This document shows, piece by piece, positions 8,261 through 16,167 of a DNA stretch of 35,050 nt. The DNA comes from Phycisphaera sp. (GTDB lineage: Bacteria; Planctomycetota; Phycisphaerae; Phycisphaerales; Phycisphaeraceae), in assembly GCA_028285385.1 (NCBI GenBank), contig JANQPR010000249.1, positions 1 through 35,050 on the forward strand. Reading direction: 5' to 3'. Each line of letters opens with the position of its first letter. Positions within the stretch are counted from its first letter, which is position 1. Under the pieces are notes generated by a model. The model was not told where the DNA came from. It saw nothing but the letters and a program-made list of their open reading frames with translations, and searched no databases. The position numbers and the translations under genes were made by a program.

Positions 8261-8670
8261 GGAGTTGCGGGAGTTCCGGCCCCGCTCGCCCGGGGCTCGC
8301 CGAATCCCGGCTGATGTTGCAGCGCAAGTGCGCGTTGGTGCGCGCAGTCGTGAGTTATGTCACGGGGGTAGAGCCGGTGCCCCCGCGGGGAGCGCGGCGG
8401 GTGGGGTGGCGCCTCGCCGGACGGATGTGACGTGCCCGGGCCTGCGCTTCGTGGTCTTGCGACTGTCGCCGGCGTAGCGGCCCGAACCTCGAGTTCCCTC
8501 GCTACGTCCGCGACGACCGACTCACCGCGTTGCCCGCCGGGCGCCTCCGCCGTTCCGCGAAGTGTCCCGAAGAGTCCCGTCCGAACGCGGGGGCCCGGCG
8601 TCAGCTCGACGCCGCAGGCTCTTTCTTTGACAAGTGAAGCAGGGGCGTGATCGCCCCACCCCGGGTGATA
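8261..8670. other. Intergenic stretch between convergent genes, no gene seen
   Basis: About 410 bp between the 3' ends of the plus-strand spherulin-4 gene and the minus-strand gene at 8671. Open frames here have no recognisable domains and no good start sites. It holds an orphan TTGACAAGT (8627-8635), resembling a half site of the local GntR operator but away from any promoter, and a short hairpin at 8642-8657. Confidence 0.5.
8642..8657 (-). terminator. Small hairpin downstream of the minus-strand operon
   Basis: GGGGCG (8642-8647) pairs with CGCCCC (8652-8657) across a TGAT loop, 13 bp after the stop codon of the gene ending at 8671. No clear T-run follows on the minus strand, so it is only terminator-like. 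Confidence 0.35.
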
Positions 8671-9936
8671 TCACTCGCCGTCCAGGGTCGCGTCGTACCC
8701 GATCACTTGCCCCTCGACCAGTCGGTCACACTCGATCCGCAGTGTCCCCTTGGAGGCGGGCGCATCGATAACGCACCGGACCGACTCGCCGGGAAGCAGC
8801 CCTTTCAGCGACGTCTCGGAACGGACCCCGCCGACCGCGGGGTACGCGTCGTAGTAGATCGGCGCTACGCCGGAGTTTGTGATACCGACACGGCAACGCC
8901 GGCCGTCGGTGTCGAAGCGTTCGACGCGGAACCGGTAGCCGATCGCCATCCCCGCTTCTTTGATCTCGTCTTCGGTGCGGTACCGGTGCTGGTCATTGCC
9001 GAACATGTAGGTGATGTGGAATCGCCGGGCGGCGTCGACGAACGGTTCGCCGTGCGGCCCCTTCGTCGCAAGCGCGTGTTCCTGGTCGTGGCGGGTGTAA
9101 TAGCTGAACTCCCCCCCCATGGGCGCGGCCTGCCAACGCTCCCGGCCGAAGAAGTCCCAGCAGTTTTCGTTGTACTGGTCGTGTGTCTCATGCAGGAAAG
9201 AGTCGTCGAACAGGCCGAAACCCAGTCCCAACAACTCGGGCTGTTCCGCGAACGGCGTGCGCTCCGCGACCGCGGCGTCGATCGAGATCATCCACGGCGT
9301 CCGCTCGTATGCCCGGTCCAGGTGCCGTAGAAACTCGCCCTGAAACGCCTTGCTCGGAAACGTCTTGCCTAGCTCCATCGGCCCGTCGTAGATGTGGTAC
9401 TCGGCCCAGAGCCCGAAGCCCGTCTGCACGAACGCCAGCCGCGGGTCGCCGTCGTACCGCGCGGCGAAGCGCGTATGAAAATCCAATGCAAAGCGTTTCA
9501 GCGCCGGGTGCGACCAGTCGCAGAACGCGGTCGGCTTACCCTCGCTTTCGGCGAAGGTTTCGTGGTAGTCCGGCAGCTTCTTGATGAAGCCCGGCACCGC
9601 CGTCTCCGCAAAGCCGGGGTACACAAAACGGAAACGAATGATCGCTTGGTGCCCCCGCGCCGCGATGCGCTCCAGCAGTGCGTCGACAGGAGACCAGTCG
9701 TACTGCCCCTCGTTGTCGACGACGTTGTCGTAGAGCAGATACGAGAACTCGAGCTGAACCGCGTTAGTTTCGGCCTGCGGCGTGTCGGCCCAGACCACGA
9801 TCCCCGTCATGGGTTGCACCCGATCAGCCCTCGCTTCGAGTGGTAGGGGGCGCCAGCCATCGGCGACGGCCGACGACGGACAGGCGAAAGAGCCAATAGC
9901 AGCGCCGGCGACGAGTGAGCAGGCGAAGCGGTTCAT
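8671..9936 (-). CDS. Secreted DUF4832-like TIM-barrel protein, putative glycosidase
   Basis: This 421-residue protein starts at the ATG at 9936, with AAGGAGG six bases upstream, and has a signal peptide (MNRFACSLVAGAAIGSFACP, cleavage near AVADG). The body looks like a glycoside-hydrolase-like TIM barrel followed by a beta-domain: DWSPVDALLERIAARGHQAI, RFRFVYPG, FVQTGFGLWAEYHIYDGP, ISIDAA, GLFDDSF, GGEFSYYTRHDQ and THYMFGNDQ-like HITYMFGNDQ. It resembles proteins annotated as DUF4832 domain proteins, a family without firm biochemical assignment. It is the last gene of the operon that begins at 15919, 39 bp after the GH109 gene. A role in degrading the same glycan is inferred from context; the conserved acidic residues (E in WAEYH, D in FDDSF) are catalytic candidates only. 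Confidence 0.72.
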   Translation of the reverse strand: MNRFACSLVAGAAIGSFACPSSAVADGWRPLPLEARADRVQPMTGIVVWADTPQAETNAVQLEFSYLLYDNVVDNEGQYDWSPVDALLERIAARGHQAIIRFRFVYPGFAETAVPGFIKKLPDYHETFAESEGKPTAFCDWSHPALKRFALDFHTRFAARYDGDPRLAFVQTGFGLWAEYHIYDGPMELGKTFPSKAFQGEFLRHLDRAYERTPWMISIDAAVAERTPFAEQPELLGLGFGLFDDSFLHETHDQYNENCWDFFGRERWQAAPMGGEFSYYTRHDQEHALATKGPHGEPFVDAARRFHITYMFGNDQHRYRTEDEIKEAGMAIGYRFRVERFDTDGRRCRVGITNSGVAPIYYDAYPAVGGVRSETSLKGLLPGESVRCVIDAPASKGTLRIECDRLVEGQVIGYDATLDGE

Positions 9937-9975
9937 GCATAGCCTCCTTAGCATTGGTCAGAGCGACTCGGTGAT

Positions 9976-11346
9976 TCAGCTCACGATGCCCAGCGGCGCG
10001 ATCTGTCGGTAACGGCCACGCGAGAAATCGGGGAAGGCCATCGGCTTGCCCCCGGCGGCGACCGACGCCTCGCTCAGCGGGCGCACCACCGACCAGCTCG
10101 CGCCTTCGTACACCGTCTGGTCCATTGGGTCGGCCGCCTTGAGGCACTCGACGACCCGGCGGAGCATGATGAAGTCCATCCCGCCGTGTCCGCCGGCCGC
10201 CTCGGCCTCACGGCCCATGCGTCTCCAAAGCGGGTGCTCGTACTTGGCCCGCACCTCGTCGAGCGCGTCGCCTTCGATCCAGTGGTGGGTGTCGCCCCAG
10301 CCTTCGACGGCGATCCGCGTGGGGAAACCGGCCAGACAACCCCGCGTCCCCTGGATCAAGTTGTGCCGGGTGTACGGCCGGGGCGTCGTCGTGTCGTACT
10401 GCACGAGGATCGTTCGGCCGAGCTGGGTCCGCACGATGCTCGTGCTCATGTCGCCGCAGGTGTAAGCCAGTTGCCGGTACGGGTGGCCTTCGGGCAGTTG
10501 TTCCCGGGCGTAGCGGTTGCGTCCCAACGCCGGCGAGCTCATCGAGGTGATGGTGTCGAAGCGGTCGTCGGTACGGTCGAGGTTCATGTACTGCGCGACC
10601 GGGCCGAGGCCGTGCGTCGGGTACAGGTTGCCGTTCGTGTGGGCGTGGTAGGCCGTCCGCCACGAGCCGGTGCCCCAATCCACGTCCTTCATCTGGAAGC
10701 GCAGGTCATGGATGTAAGACGCCTCGCCGTGGGTGAGTTCGCCGAACACGTGCTGGCGGCAGAGGTTGAGTGTGAGCAGTTCATCGCGGCCGTAGTTGAC
10801 GTTTTCGAGCATCATGCAATGCCGCCCGGTTGCTTCGGAAGTCTCGACCAGGCTCCAGATGTCGTCGACCGTGATCGCCAACGGCACCTCGATGAACGCG
10901 TGCTTCCCGGCCCGCATCGCCGCGACGCCCTGCGGCTCGTGCCACCGCCACGGCGTCGAGATGATCACCGCGTCGACGTCATCGCGGTCGAGCAGCCGGC
11001 GGTAGTCGTGGTCACCGTCGGTGAACAGAGCAGGCTTCGGTTTGCCGGCTCTTGCGCAAGCGTCTTCCGCACGCCGGGCGGCGGGGACGTGCGGGTCTGC
11101 CATCGCGGTGATCTCCGCGTCGGGCATCCGGTTGATCAAGCGGACGTGAGTGGAGCCGCGGTCGCCGACGCCGATCATCCCGAAGCGTACATGTGGGATC
11201 GGCGAAGCCCCCGCGAGTGGTCCCGGTGGTCGAGCGGGCAAACGCGTAGTCGTCGGCGAAGCGCAGCCGGACAACTTACCGACACCGGTGGCGGACGCGA
11301 GCGCGGCGGAGGCCAAAAAAGTTCGTCGGGTCTGTCGGGAATCCAT
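9976..11346 (-). CDS. GH109-like alpha-N-acetylgalactosaminidase, Tat lipoprotein
   Basis: This 456-residue protein has a twin-arginine signal (RQTRRTFLASAALAS) and a lipobox-like LSGC at residues 25-28, so it is probably exported folded and lipid-anchored. The rest is a Gfo/Idh/MocA fold with the NAD-binding FGMIGVGDRGS (about residues 55-65) and the strongly conserved GH109 stretches VDAVIISTPWRWHE, GKHAFIEVPLA, RHCMMLENVNYGRDELL, FGELTHGEASYIHDLR, YPTHGLGPVAQYMNL and TTTPRPYTRHNLIQGT. GH109 enzymes hydrolyse alpha-linked N-acetylgalactosamine by an NAD-dependent oxidation-elimination mechanism, which explains Tat export of a cofactor-loaded protein. It follows the HGSNAT-like acyltransferase gene by 18 bp and precedes a DUF4832-like gene by 39 bp. 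Family assignment is strong; substrate preference is inferred. Confidence 0.9.
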   Translation of the reverse strand: MDSRQTRRTFLASAALASATGVGKLSGCASPTTTRLPARPPGPLAGASPIPHVRFGMIGVGDRGSTHVRLINRMPDAEITAMADPHVPAARRAEDACARAGKPKPALFTDGDHDYRRLLDRDDVDAVIISTPWRWHEPQGVAAMRAGKHAFIEVPLAITVDDIWSLVETSEATGRHCMMLENVNYGRDELLTLNLCRQHVFGELTHGEASYIHDLRFQMKDVDWGTGSWRTAYHAHTNGNLYPTHGLGPVAQYMNLDRTDDRFDTITSMSSPALGRNRYAREQLPEGHPYRQLAYTCGDMSTSIVRTQLGRTILVQYDTTTPRPYTRHNLIQGTRGCLAGFPTRIAVEGWGDTHHWIEGDALDEVRAKYEHPLWRRMGREAEAAGGHGGMDFIMLRRVVECLKAADPMDQTVYEGASWSVVRPLSEASVAAGGKPMAFPDFSRGRYRQIAPLGIVS

Positions 11347-11364
11347 GATGAACTCGCTTGTTGA

Positions 11365-12528
11365 TCAGATGCGAACAAAGATGCGTCGTCGGTACAACCA
11401 CGCGCACAAGCCCCACAGCAACGCCCACGTCACCGCCGCCGTGAACACCGCGGCGACGGCGGCGCTCAACCCGACGGCCGTCAACACGCCGCCCACGAAG
11501 ACGTCCACCTTCGGGTTCAGCCAGCCCCATGCCAGCAGTTCGGTGACCAGGTAGATCAGGATCGGGTTCATGCCCACAACCACCAGGAACCACGCCCCGG
11601 CCCGCCACCGCCAGACGTCGTACACCAGGTAGAACCCCCCGAGCGCCGCGACGCACCACCCCGCCGACACCACGATGAAAGAGCTGGTGCAGATCCGCTT
11701 CACGATCGGCGCGACGCCCAAGCCGTCCATCGCGTAGCCGGCCACGATCAGGGCGACGCCGACACCAACTAACACCGCCGCCTTGCGGGCGTCCGACGCC
11801 GAAGCACGCAGCCACTGCCCCGCGACACAACCCGCGATCGTGTGCGCCGCCGTCGGCACCGCGTTAACCGCGACCCAGTGGCCCGAGTTGGTCTTTCCCA
11901 TCAGCAGCGTGTCGACCCACGCCCCGAAGTTCTGGCCGGGCTGGAACGTCGCGTCGTACGGCGAAACATGAACCAAGCGGTACGCGATGTCGGTTGCGAC
12001 GATCAACCCGATCGCCACCAGCACCTGCACCCACCACCGCCATCGGAAGACCAGGAACGCGACGAGGATCGTGAATGAGAGCTGCGTCAACACGTTCCAC
12101 AACTCGAACACCAACGCGTCGGCGTATACGCAGTGCAGCCCGGTCCCCAACAGGAAGAGAATCACGCACCGCACGAGGATGTGCCGGAGCTGCTTGCCCC
12201 ATGACTGCCCGCGGTCTTCACGCTTGGCCAGCGAGAACGCCATCGCCACGCCGACGATGAACATGAAGCCCGGCTGGATCAGGTCCCACAAGACCAAGCC
12301 CCGCCACTCAACGTGGTGAAACTGCGCGACGCTTGTCCGAAGCCACGGCACGTCCCACTCCTGCAACGCGTGGTAGAACGCCGCCCCCTCGCCGACCAGC
12401 AAAAACATGATGAGCCCGCGGTACACATCCAGGGACAGCAACCGCTCGCCGGCAGTCAGGGATGGGTTGGCGTCGCCCGCTTCAGCCATCGTCTTGCTCC
12501 CTGCCGGCACTACGCGCTGATAACGCAT
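11365..12528 (-). CDS. HGSNAT-like membrane acyltransferase (DUF5009/DUF1624-type)
   Basis: This 387-residue polytopic membrane protein matches bacterial relatives of heparan-alpha-glucosaminide N-acetyltransferase. The N-terminus has ERLLSLDVYRGLIMFLLV, then VEWRGLVLWDLIQPGFMFIV, which corresponds to the human '[20 protein letters not shown]' region containing the active histidine; here two histidines (71-72) sit at that place. About ten membrane segments follow. Human HGSNAT passes acetyl from cytosolic acetyl-CoA across the membrane to a terminal amino sugar. The ATG at 12528 overlaps the symporter's TGA by one base, suggesting translational coupling; a second ATG at 12489 with GGGAG upstream is an alternative start. 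It sits between a symporter and GH109 gene, which suggests N-acetylation of a glycan end or imported sugar. Confidence 0.78.
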   Translation of the reverse strand: MRYQRVVPAGSKTMAEAGDANPSLTAGERLLSLDVYRGLIMFLLVGEGAAFYHALQEWDVPWLRTSVAQFHHVEWRGLVLWDLIQPGFMFIVGVAMAFSLAKREDRGQSWGKQLRHILVRCVILFLLGTGLHCVYADALVFELWNVLTQLSFTILVAFLVFRWRWWVQVLVAIGLIVATDIAYRLVHVSPYDATFQPGQNFGAWVDTLLMGKTNSGHWVAVNAVPTAAHTIAGCVAGQWLRASASDARKAAVLVGVGVALIVAGYAMDGLGVAPIVKRICTSSFIVVSAGWCVAALGGFYLVYDVWRWRAGAWFLVVVGMNPILIYLVTELLAWGWLNPKVDVFVGGVLTAVGLSAAVAAVFTAAVTWALLWGLCAWLYRRRIFVRI

Positions 12529-14360
12529 CACGACACCGCCTCCGCGGCTTCCGACTTGCGGTTCACGCCCGACAACGCCCCGTTCCGCAGCAACCAGACC
12601 AACGCAACACCCGACACGGCGGTGACGCCAACCGACACGCCCGCGGCTGGCCACCGTTCGAGCAGGGCGTACCCGATGCCCAGCAGCAGGCCGAAGATCA
12701 GGCCCATCGACGCAAACCAGCCCAGCGCGCTGCGGACGAACTCCCCGGGCAGCGCCGCGACGCCGGTCTGTTCCGCGACCCTTTGCCATCCCGGGCCGGG
12801 CACGCGGATCCGCTCGAAGAACCGCACCGTCTGCGGGCTGGGTGACTTCGAGGTGGCGAACGTCACGCCTACCCACACGGCTAGCGTCACCGCGACCGTC
12901 ACCAGCAGCCGCACGGCAAACCAATCGGTTTCCTTGCCGTTCGGCCCGACCGGGTTCGCCAGCAGGAACTCGCAGGCGTTGCCCACGACTAGCGCCGTGA
13001 CGATCGCGCTGATCTCCGACCACGCGTTGACCCGCCACCAGTACCACCGCAGGATCAGCACGCTGCCGATCCCGCCGACGATCACACCCAGGTACTTGTA
13101 CGCGTCGAGGATGCCGGTGAGCATCGTGGTCACGATCACCGCCGCGATCATCAGCAGCAGCATGCAGGCCCGCGATGCGCGGACGTAGTGCCGCTCATCG
13201 CCGTCGGTTTTGATAAACGGCCGGTACAGGTCGTGCACCAGGTAAGACGCGCCCCAGTTCAGGTGCGTGTCGATCGTGCTCATGAACGCGGCCAGCATCG
13301 CCGCGACCATCACCCCCTTGATGCCCGGCCCGAGGAACTTGTCGATCATCATGGGGAACGCGCTCTCGGCGTCGCTGCCCTGCAGGTCCGGGAAGTAGAT
13401 CATCGACACCAGCCCGACGATGATCCACGGCCAGGGGCGCAGCACGTAGTGGCAGAAGTTGAACCACAGGAACGCCAGGACCGAGTCTTTCTCGGATTTC
13501 GTCGCCAGGAGACGCTGCACGAAATAACCGGTGCCCGGCGCGATCGCCCACCAGTTCATCATGACGTAGACCAGCAGCGTGAACGTCAGGATGTCCATCG
13601 ACATCAGGTCGGGGAACATCCCGAGCAACTGGTCGTGGAAGCCCGGCACGCCCTCGAGGTTTTCGGCCAGCGTCCCCTCGCCCATCGACCGGTACGACAC
13701 GACCGCCAGCCAGATCGTCCCGAGCATGGCCAGCCCGAACTGCACCAAGTCGGTGTACGCCACGCCGTAAAGCCCCGACGCCGCCGCGTACCCCAACGCC
13801 ACCACGGCGAGCACGATCAGTACCACGCCGGCCTGGCTGATCGAGAGCCACGCTGCGTCGCCGGTCCCGCCGAGTTCGAACACCGGCTCCGCCGAGAGCC
13901 CGAGCACAACCTGGATCACCTTGGTCGCCGCCAGCGTGACCGAGGCCATCACGACGCAGTTGAACAACACGCCGTCGAACAGCACCTTGAAGATCCGTAA
14001 CGCGCTGCGCTCCGGGCCGGGGTCGTACCGCTGCGCAACGAACTCGATTTCCGTCAGCGCCTCGCTGCGTCGCCAGTACTTGGCGAAGAAGAAGATCGTC
14101 GCGGTCTGCCCGATCGCGGCCGACCACCAGAACCAGTTTCCGTGGATGCCCTCGTTGCGCGACAGCCCCGCGACAAACAACGGCGTATCGGTTGAGAACG
14201 TCGTCGCGACCAGCGAGGTGCCCGCGATCCACCAAGGCAGCGACCGGCCGGCCACGAAGAAGTCGGCCGTTGAGTGCGACGCCTTCTTAGAGAACACCAC
14301 ACCGAGGACGACCGCGATCAGCACGTACGCCGCGACCACCAGCCAGTCGATCAGGAGCAT
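12528..14360 (-). CDS. Sodium/solute symporter (SSS family)
   Basis: This 610-residue protein has the SSS (SLC5-like) pattern: MLLIDWLVVAAYVLIAVVLG, FFVAGRSLPWWIAGTSLVAT, GLYGVAYTDLVQFGLAM, WWAIAPGTGYFVQRLLATKS, GVMVAAMLAAFMSTIDTHLN and about 13-15 membrane helices. The family couples sodium entry to uptake of sugars, sialic acids or other solutes; the motif AGRSLPWW and the AAxMSTID-type helix 8/9 are typical. No periplasmic or SusCD-type component is present in the operon, so this is probably the inner-membrane importer for the mono- or disaccharide released by the GH109 and DUF4832-type enzymes. It follows the DUF4832-type gene by 83 bp and overlaps the acyltransferase start by one base. 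The exact solute is not visible in the sequence. Confidence 0.9.
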   Translation of the reverse strand: MLLIDWLVVAAYVLIAVVLGVVFSKKASHSTADFFVAGRSLPWWIAGTSLVATTFSTDTPLFVAGLSRNEGIHGNWFWWSAAIGQTATIFFFAKYWRRSEALTEIEFVAQRYDPGPERSALRIFKVLFDGVLFNCVVMASVTLAATKVIQVVLGLSAEPVFELGGTGDAAWLSISQAGVVLIVLAVVALGYAAASGLYGVAYTDLVQFGLAMLGTIWLAVVSYRSMGEGTLAENLEGVPGFHDQLLGMFPDLMSMDILTFTLLVYVMMNWWAIAPGTGYFVQRLLATKSEKDSVLAFLWFNFCHYVLRPWPWIIVGLVSMIYFPDLQGSDAESAFPMMIDKFLGPGIKGVMVAAMLAAFMSTIDTHLNWGASYLVHDLYRPFIKTDGDERHYVRASRACMLLLMIAAVIVTTMLTGILDAYKYLGVIVGGIGSVLILRWYWWRVNAWSEISAIVTALVVGNACEFLLANPVGPNGKETDWFAVRLLVTVAVTLAVWVGVTFATSKSPSPQTVRFFERIRVPGPGWQRVAEQTGVAALPGEFVRSALGWFASMGLIFGLLLGIGYALLERWPAAGVSVGVTAVSGVALVWLLRNGALSGVNRKSEAAEAVS

Positions 14361-14443
14361 GCGGGGCCTCGTTCAGCGGGGCGAGACGATCGGAAAGAGA
14401 TGGGGCAGGCACGCAGGCGTAGCAGTGATCTCACACGGGCCGA

Positions 14444-15919
14444 TTACTCGTTGCCGGTCCGTGGCGCAAAGACCGCGTCGACGTCGTCGTTTTGCACGCC
14501 GTACCGCGGCGCCAGCACCTCGACCGACGCCCCGAGGTCGTGCATGCCGGTGCCGGGGTCCCACGGCAGATCGCTCGCCAGACGCACGGCGTATTCCGGC
14601 CGGTCCCTCAACGACGGCGCGCCGTCGGGCAGCCAGAGCCACACATCGTACGTGCCCGCGGGCAGGTCCATCGGCAGGCCGAGTTGTGCCGTGACCTTCT
14701 GAGGCTTACCCGGCCACCACCGACGCGGGTCGGTCGGCAAGGCCGCGTGGTGGGTCGTGCCGTCGGCTTGGGAACGCAAGACCAACTCGACCCCGCGCGG
14801 GTTGAACGGCGTTGCCCAGCCCGTGTTCTCGAACGTGAGTTCGGCGTCGATCGTTCTACCCGCCGCGGCTTCACCGCTGACCGCGAAGCGGTCCAGCAGC
14901 AGCCGGTAACCCAGTGTCTTCTCGATCTCTTCGAGGAAGCCCGCGTCCCGCCAGCCGCCGATCACCTCGGGGTGGTAATCGCGGTGCAGGTACGACCAAT
15001 GGAAGCGGGCGAGTTCCTTCCGCGCGTTGTTGACCGCATTGAAGGAACTGACGTGGCAGGTCTCGCCGCCCATCGGCAAGAACCTTGTTTCCTGCGCGAG
15101 GTAGCGCTTCTCGCCCTCGATGTCCTGGTAAGTCCCCATATCTGTGTCGGTCGCAAGGAAGCAGTCGTTGTGGTGTGCGATGCGGGCACGGGACGCGTCG
15201 GTGTACGCCTGCGCTTGCGTCAACGGTTCGTCGGTGTCGACAAGCATCTGCTTGATCAGCGGCGTGCGGACCTGAACGAAACGCGACTCCGGCAGGGTGT
15301 CGAGCCATTTCCCGATGATTTGTTTTGCGTTCTTTGGCTCGCGGAGGTCGTTGGTCGAAGCGTGCCACTCGCCCCACGAGCCGACAAATCCCGCCTGAAC
15401 GACGGCGATGACATCGGCGTTCTCGCGGAGGATCGGCCCGAGCTGGTCCATGTGTCCGAGCACGACACTGATCGGCGCGTCCGGGTCGCCAATCTTTTCG
15501 TTGTAAGCAAAGCGCAGGATGGCCTTGACGCCGGCCTCGCGGGCTGTGTCCAGATCGTCGGCGATGAGCGCGAGCCGTGCGTTGTCGATAGGCGAGTCGC
15601 GGAACTCGTTGAGGTAGTACAGCCGGAGGATCAGCGTGATGTTCTCGTCGCGCAAGGCCCGCAGCGCGCCGGGCTCGAGCGGCTCCGCCTGACCGCGTGC
15701 GGTGAACTGCACGTAGAGCCCCCGCTCGGGGTTGGCGATCACGGCGTCCAACGCCGTGTAGTCCCGAGACAAGACCTCGGCGGTCATCGACGGTGCAAAA
15801 CCGCTCAGCCCCGCCGCAATGGCAGTCCACAACGCAAATGTCATGGCCAGTCTCGCGGCAACAAGCCGATAGACCGGCTGGTTGACCGATGCATTTCTCG
15901 GATGATTTGAGTTAGCCAT
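14444..15919 (-). CDS. Secreted DUF4874/DUF4832-type protein, putative glycan-active enzyme
   Basis: This 491-residue protein has an N-terminal export signal (hydrophobic run TFALWTAIAAGLSGFAPS, cleavage near MTAEVL). The body matches the DUF4874 plus DUF4832 pair: NPERGLYVQFT, LILRLYYLNEFRDSPI, VKAILRFAYNEKIGD, IAVVQAGFVGSWGEWHAS, HHNDCFLATDTDMGTY, MGGETCHVSSF and FHWSYLHRDYHPEV, then a beta-sandwich end (FENTGWATPFNPRGVELVLR). This is a TIM-barrel family of unproved activity common in carbohydrate loci. The ATG at 15919 has GAGGG five bases upstream; a TTG one codon earlier is less likely. It is the first gene of the operon under the promoter and operator at 15968-15996. Glycoside hydrolysis is inferred from fold and context. 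Confidence 0.8.
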   Translation of the reverse strand: MANSNHPRNASVNQPVYRLVAARLAMTFALWTAIAAGLSGFAPSMTAEVLSRDYTALDAVIANPERGLYVQFTARGQAEPLEPGALRALRDENITLILRLYYLNEFRDSPIDNARLALIADDLDTAREAGVKAILRFAYNEKIGDPDAPISVVLGHMDQLGPILRENADVIAVVQAGFVGSWGEWHASTNDLREPKNAKQIIGKWLDTLPESRFVQVRTPLIKQMLVDTDEPLTQAQAYTDASRARIAHHNDCFLATDTDMGTYQDIEGEKRYLAQETRFLPMGGETCHVSSFNAVNNARKELARFHWSYLHRDYHPEVIGGWRDAGFLEEIEKTLGYRLLLDRFAVSGEAAAGRTIDAELTFENTGWATPFNPRGVELVLRSQADGTTHHAALPTDPRRWWPGKPQKVTAQLGLPMDLPAGTYDVWLWLPDGAPSLRDRPEYAVRLASDLPWDPGTGMHDLGASVEVLAPRYGVQNDDVDAVFAPRTGNE

Positions 15920-15967
15920 CAAACCCTCAGCTTTCGGAGCTCGCTACACATCAAACCCGAACGTCAT

Positions 15968-15996
15968 TTTGTAGCTCATGCCGGACAACTTGTCAA
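15968..15996 (-). promoter_or_regulatory. Predicted promoter and GntR operator of the DUF4832/symporter/GH109 operon
   Basis: On the minus strand TTGACA (15996-15991), a 17-bp spacer and TACAAA (15973-15968) form a good sigma-70 promoter 49 bp before the start at 15919. The plus-strand 15984-15996 reads GACAACTTGTCAA, identical over 13 bp to 3392-3404 in the GntR regulator's own promoter, and includes the palindrome GACAA-C-TTGTC. The operator covers the -35 box. Confidence 0.65.
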
Positions 15997-16011
15997 TACA
16001 AGATGGACAAT

Positions 16012-16157
16012 TCCCCATGCAACAGGCGTTGAAGCGGCTCAAGAGCCCTGGCTTATCTTGACAAGGCGGAATGAGTTGCGCGCGCTGTTCGAAAACGGGG
16101 CTCCGCCGCAAAGCGAGTTGAAACCGTTCTTTGAGAAGGGAAGTGGCGCAGATTAGG
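16012..16157 (+). other. Possible 3' relic of a coding sequence; function unknown
   Basis: A reading frame without a start codon runs to a TAG at 16155-16157 and reads, near its end, RRNELRALFENGAPPQSE followed by LKPFFEKGSGAD. The composition looks protein-like, but the piece is short, no family is recognised and it could be chance. If it is coding, the TTGACAAG at 16056-16065 is part of it and not an operator. Confidence 0.2.
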
Positions 16158-16167
16158 GTTCAGTCAG

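Noticed and set aside
6396..8477. A 693-residue plus-strand frame rich in Arg, Pro and His across the spherulin-4 gene
   Set aside because: It is a shadow of the real gene at 6532-8232 in another frame; its composition (runs of RR, HR) is typical of GC-rich out-of-frame translation.
16050..16066. TTGACAAGG upstream of the operator at 15984-15996
   Set aside because: It lacks a partner arm, does not match the 13-mer, and may belong to a decayed coding frame; not counted as an operator.
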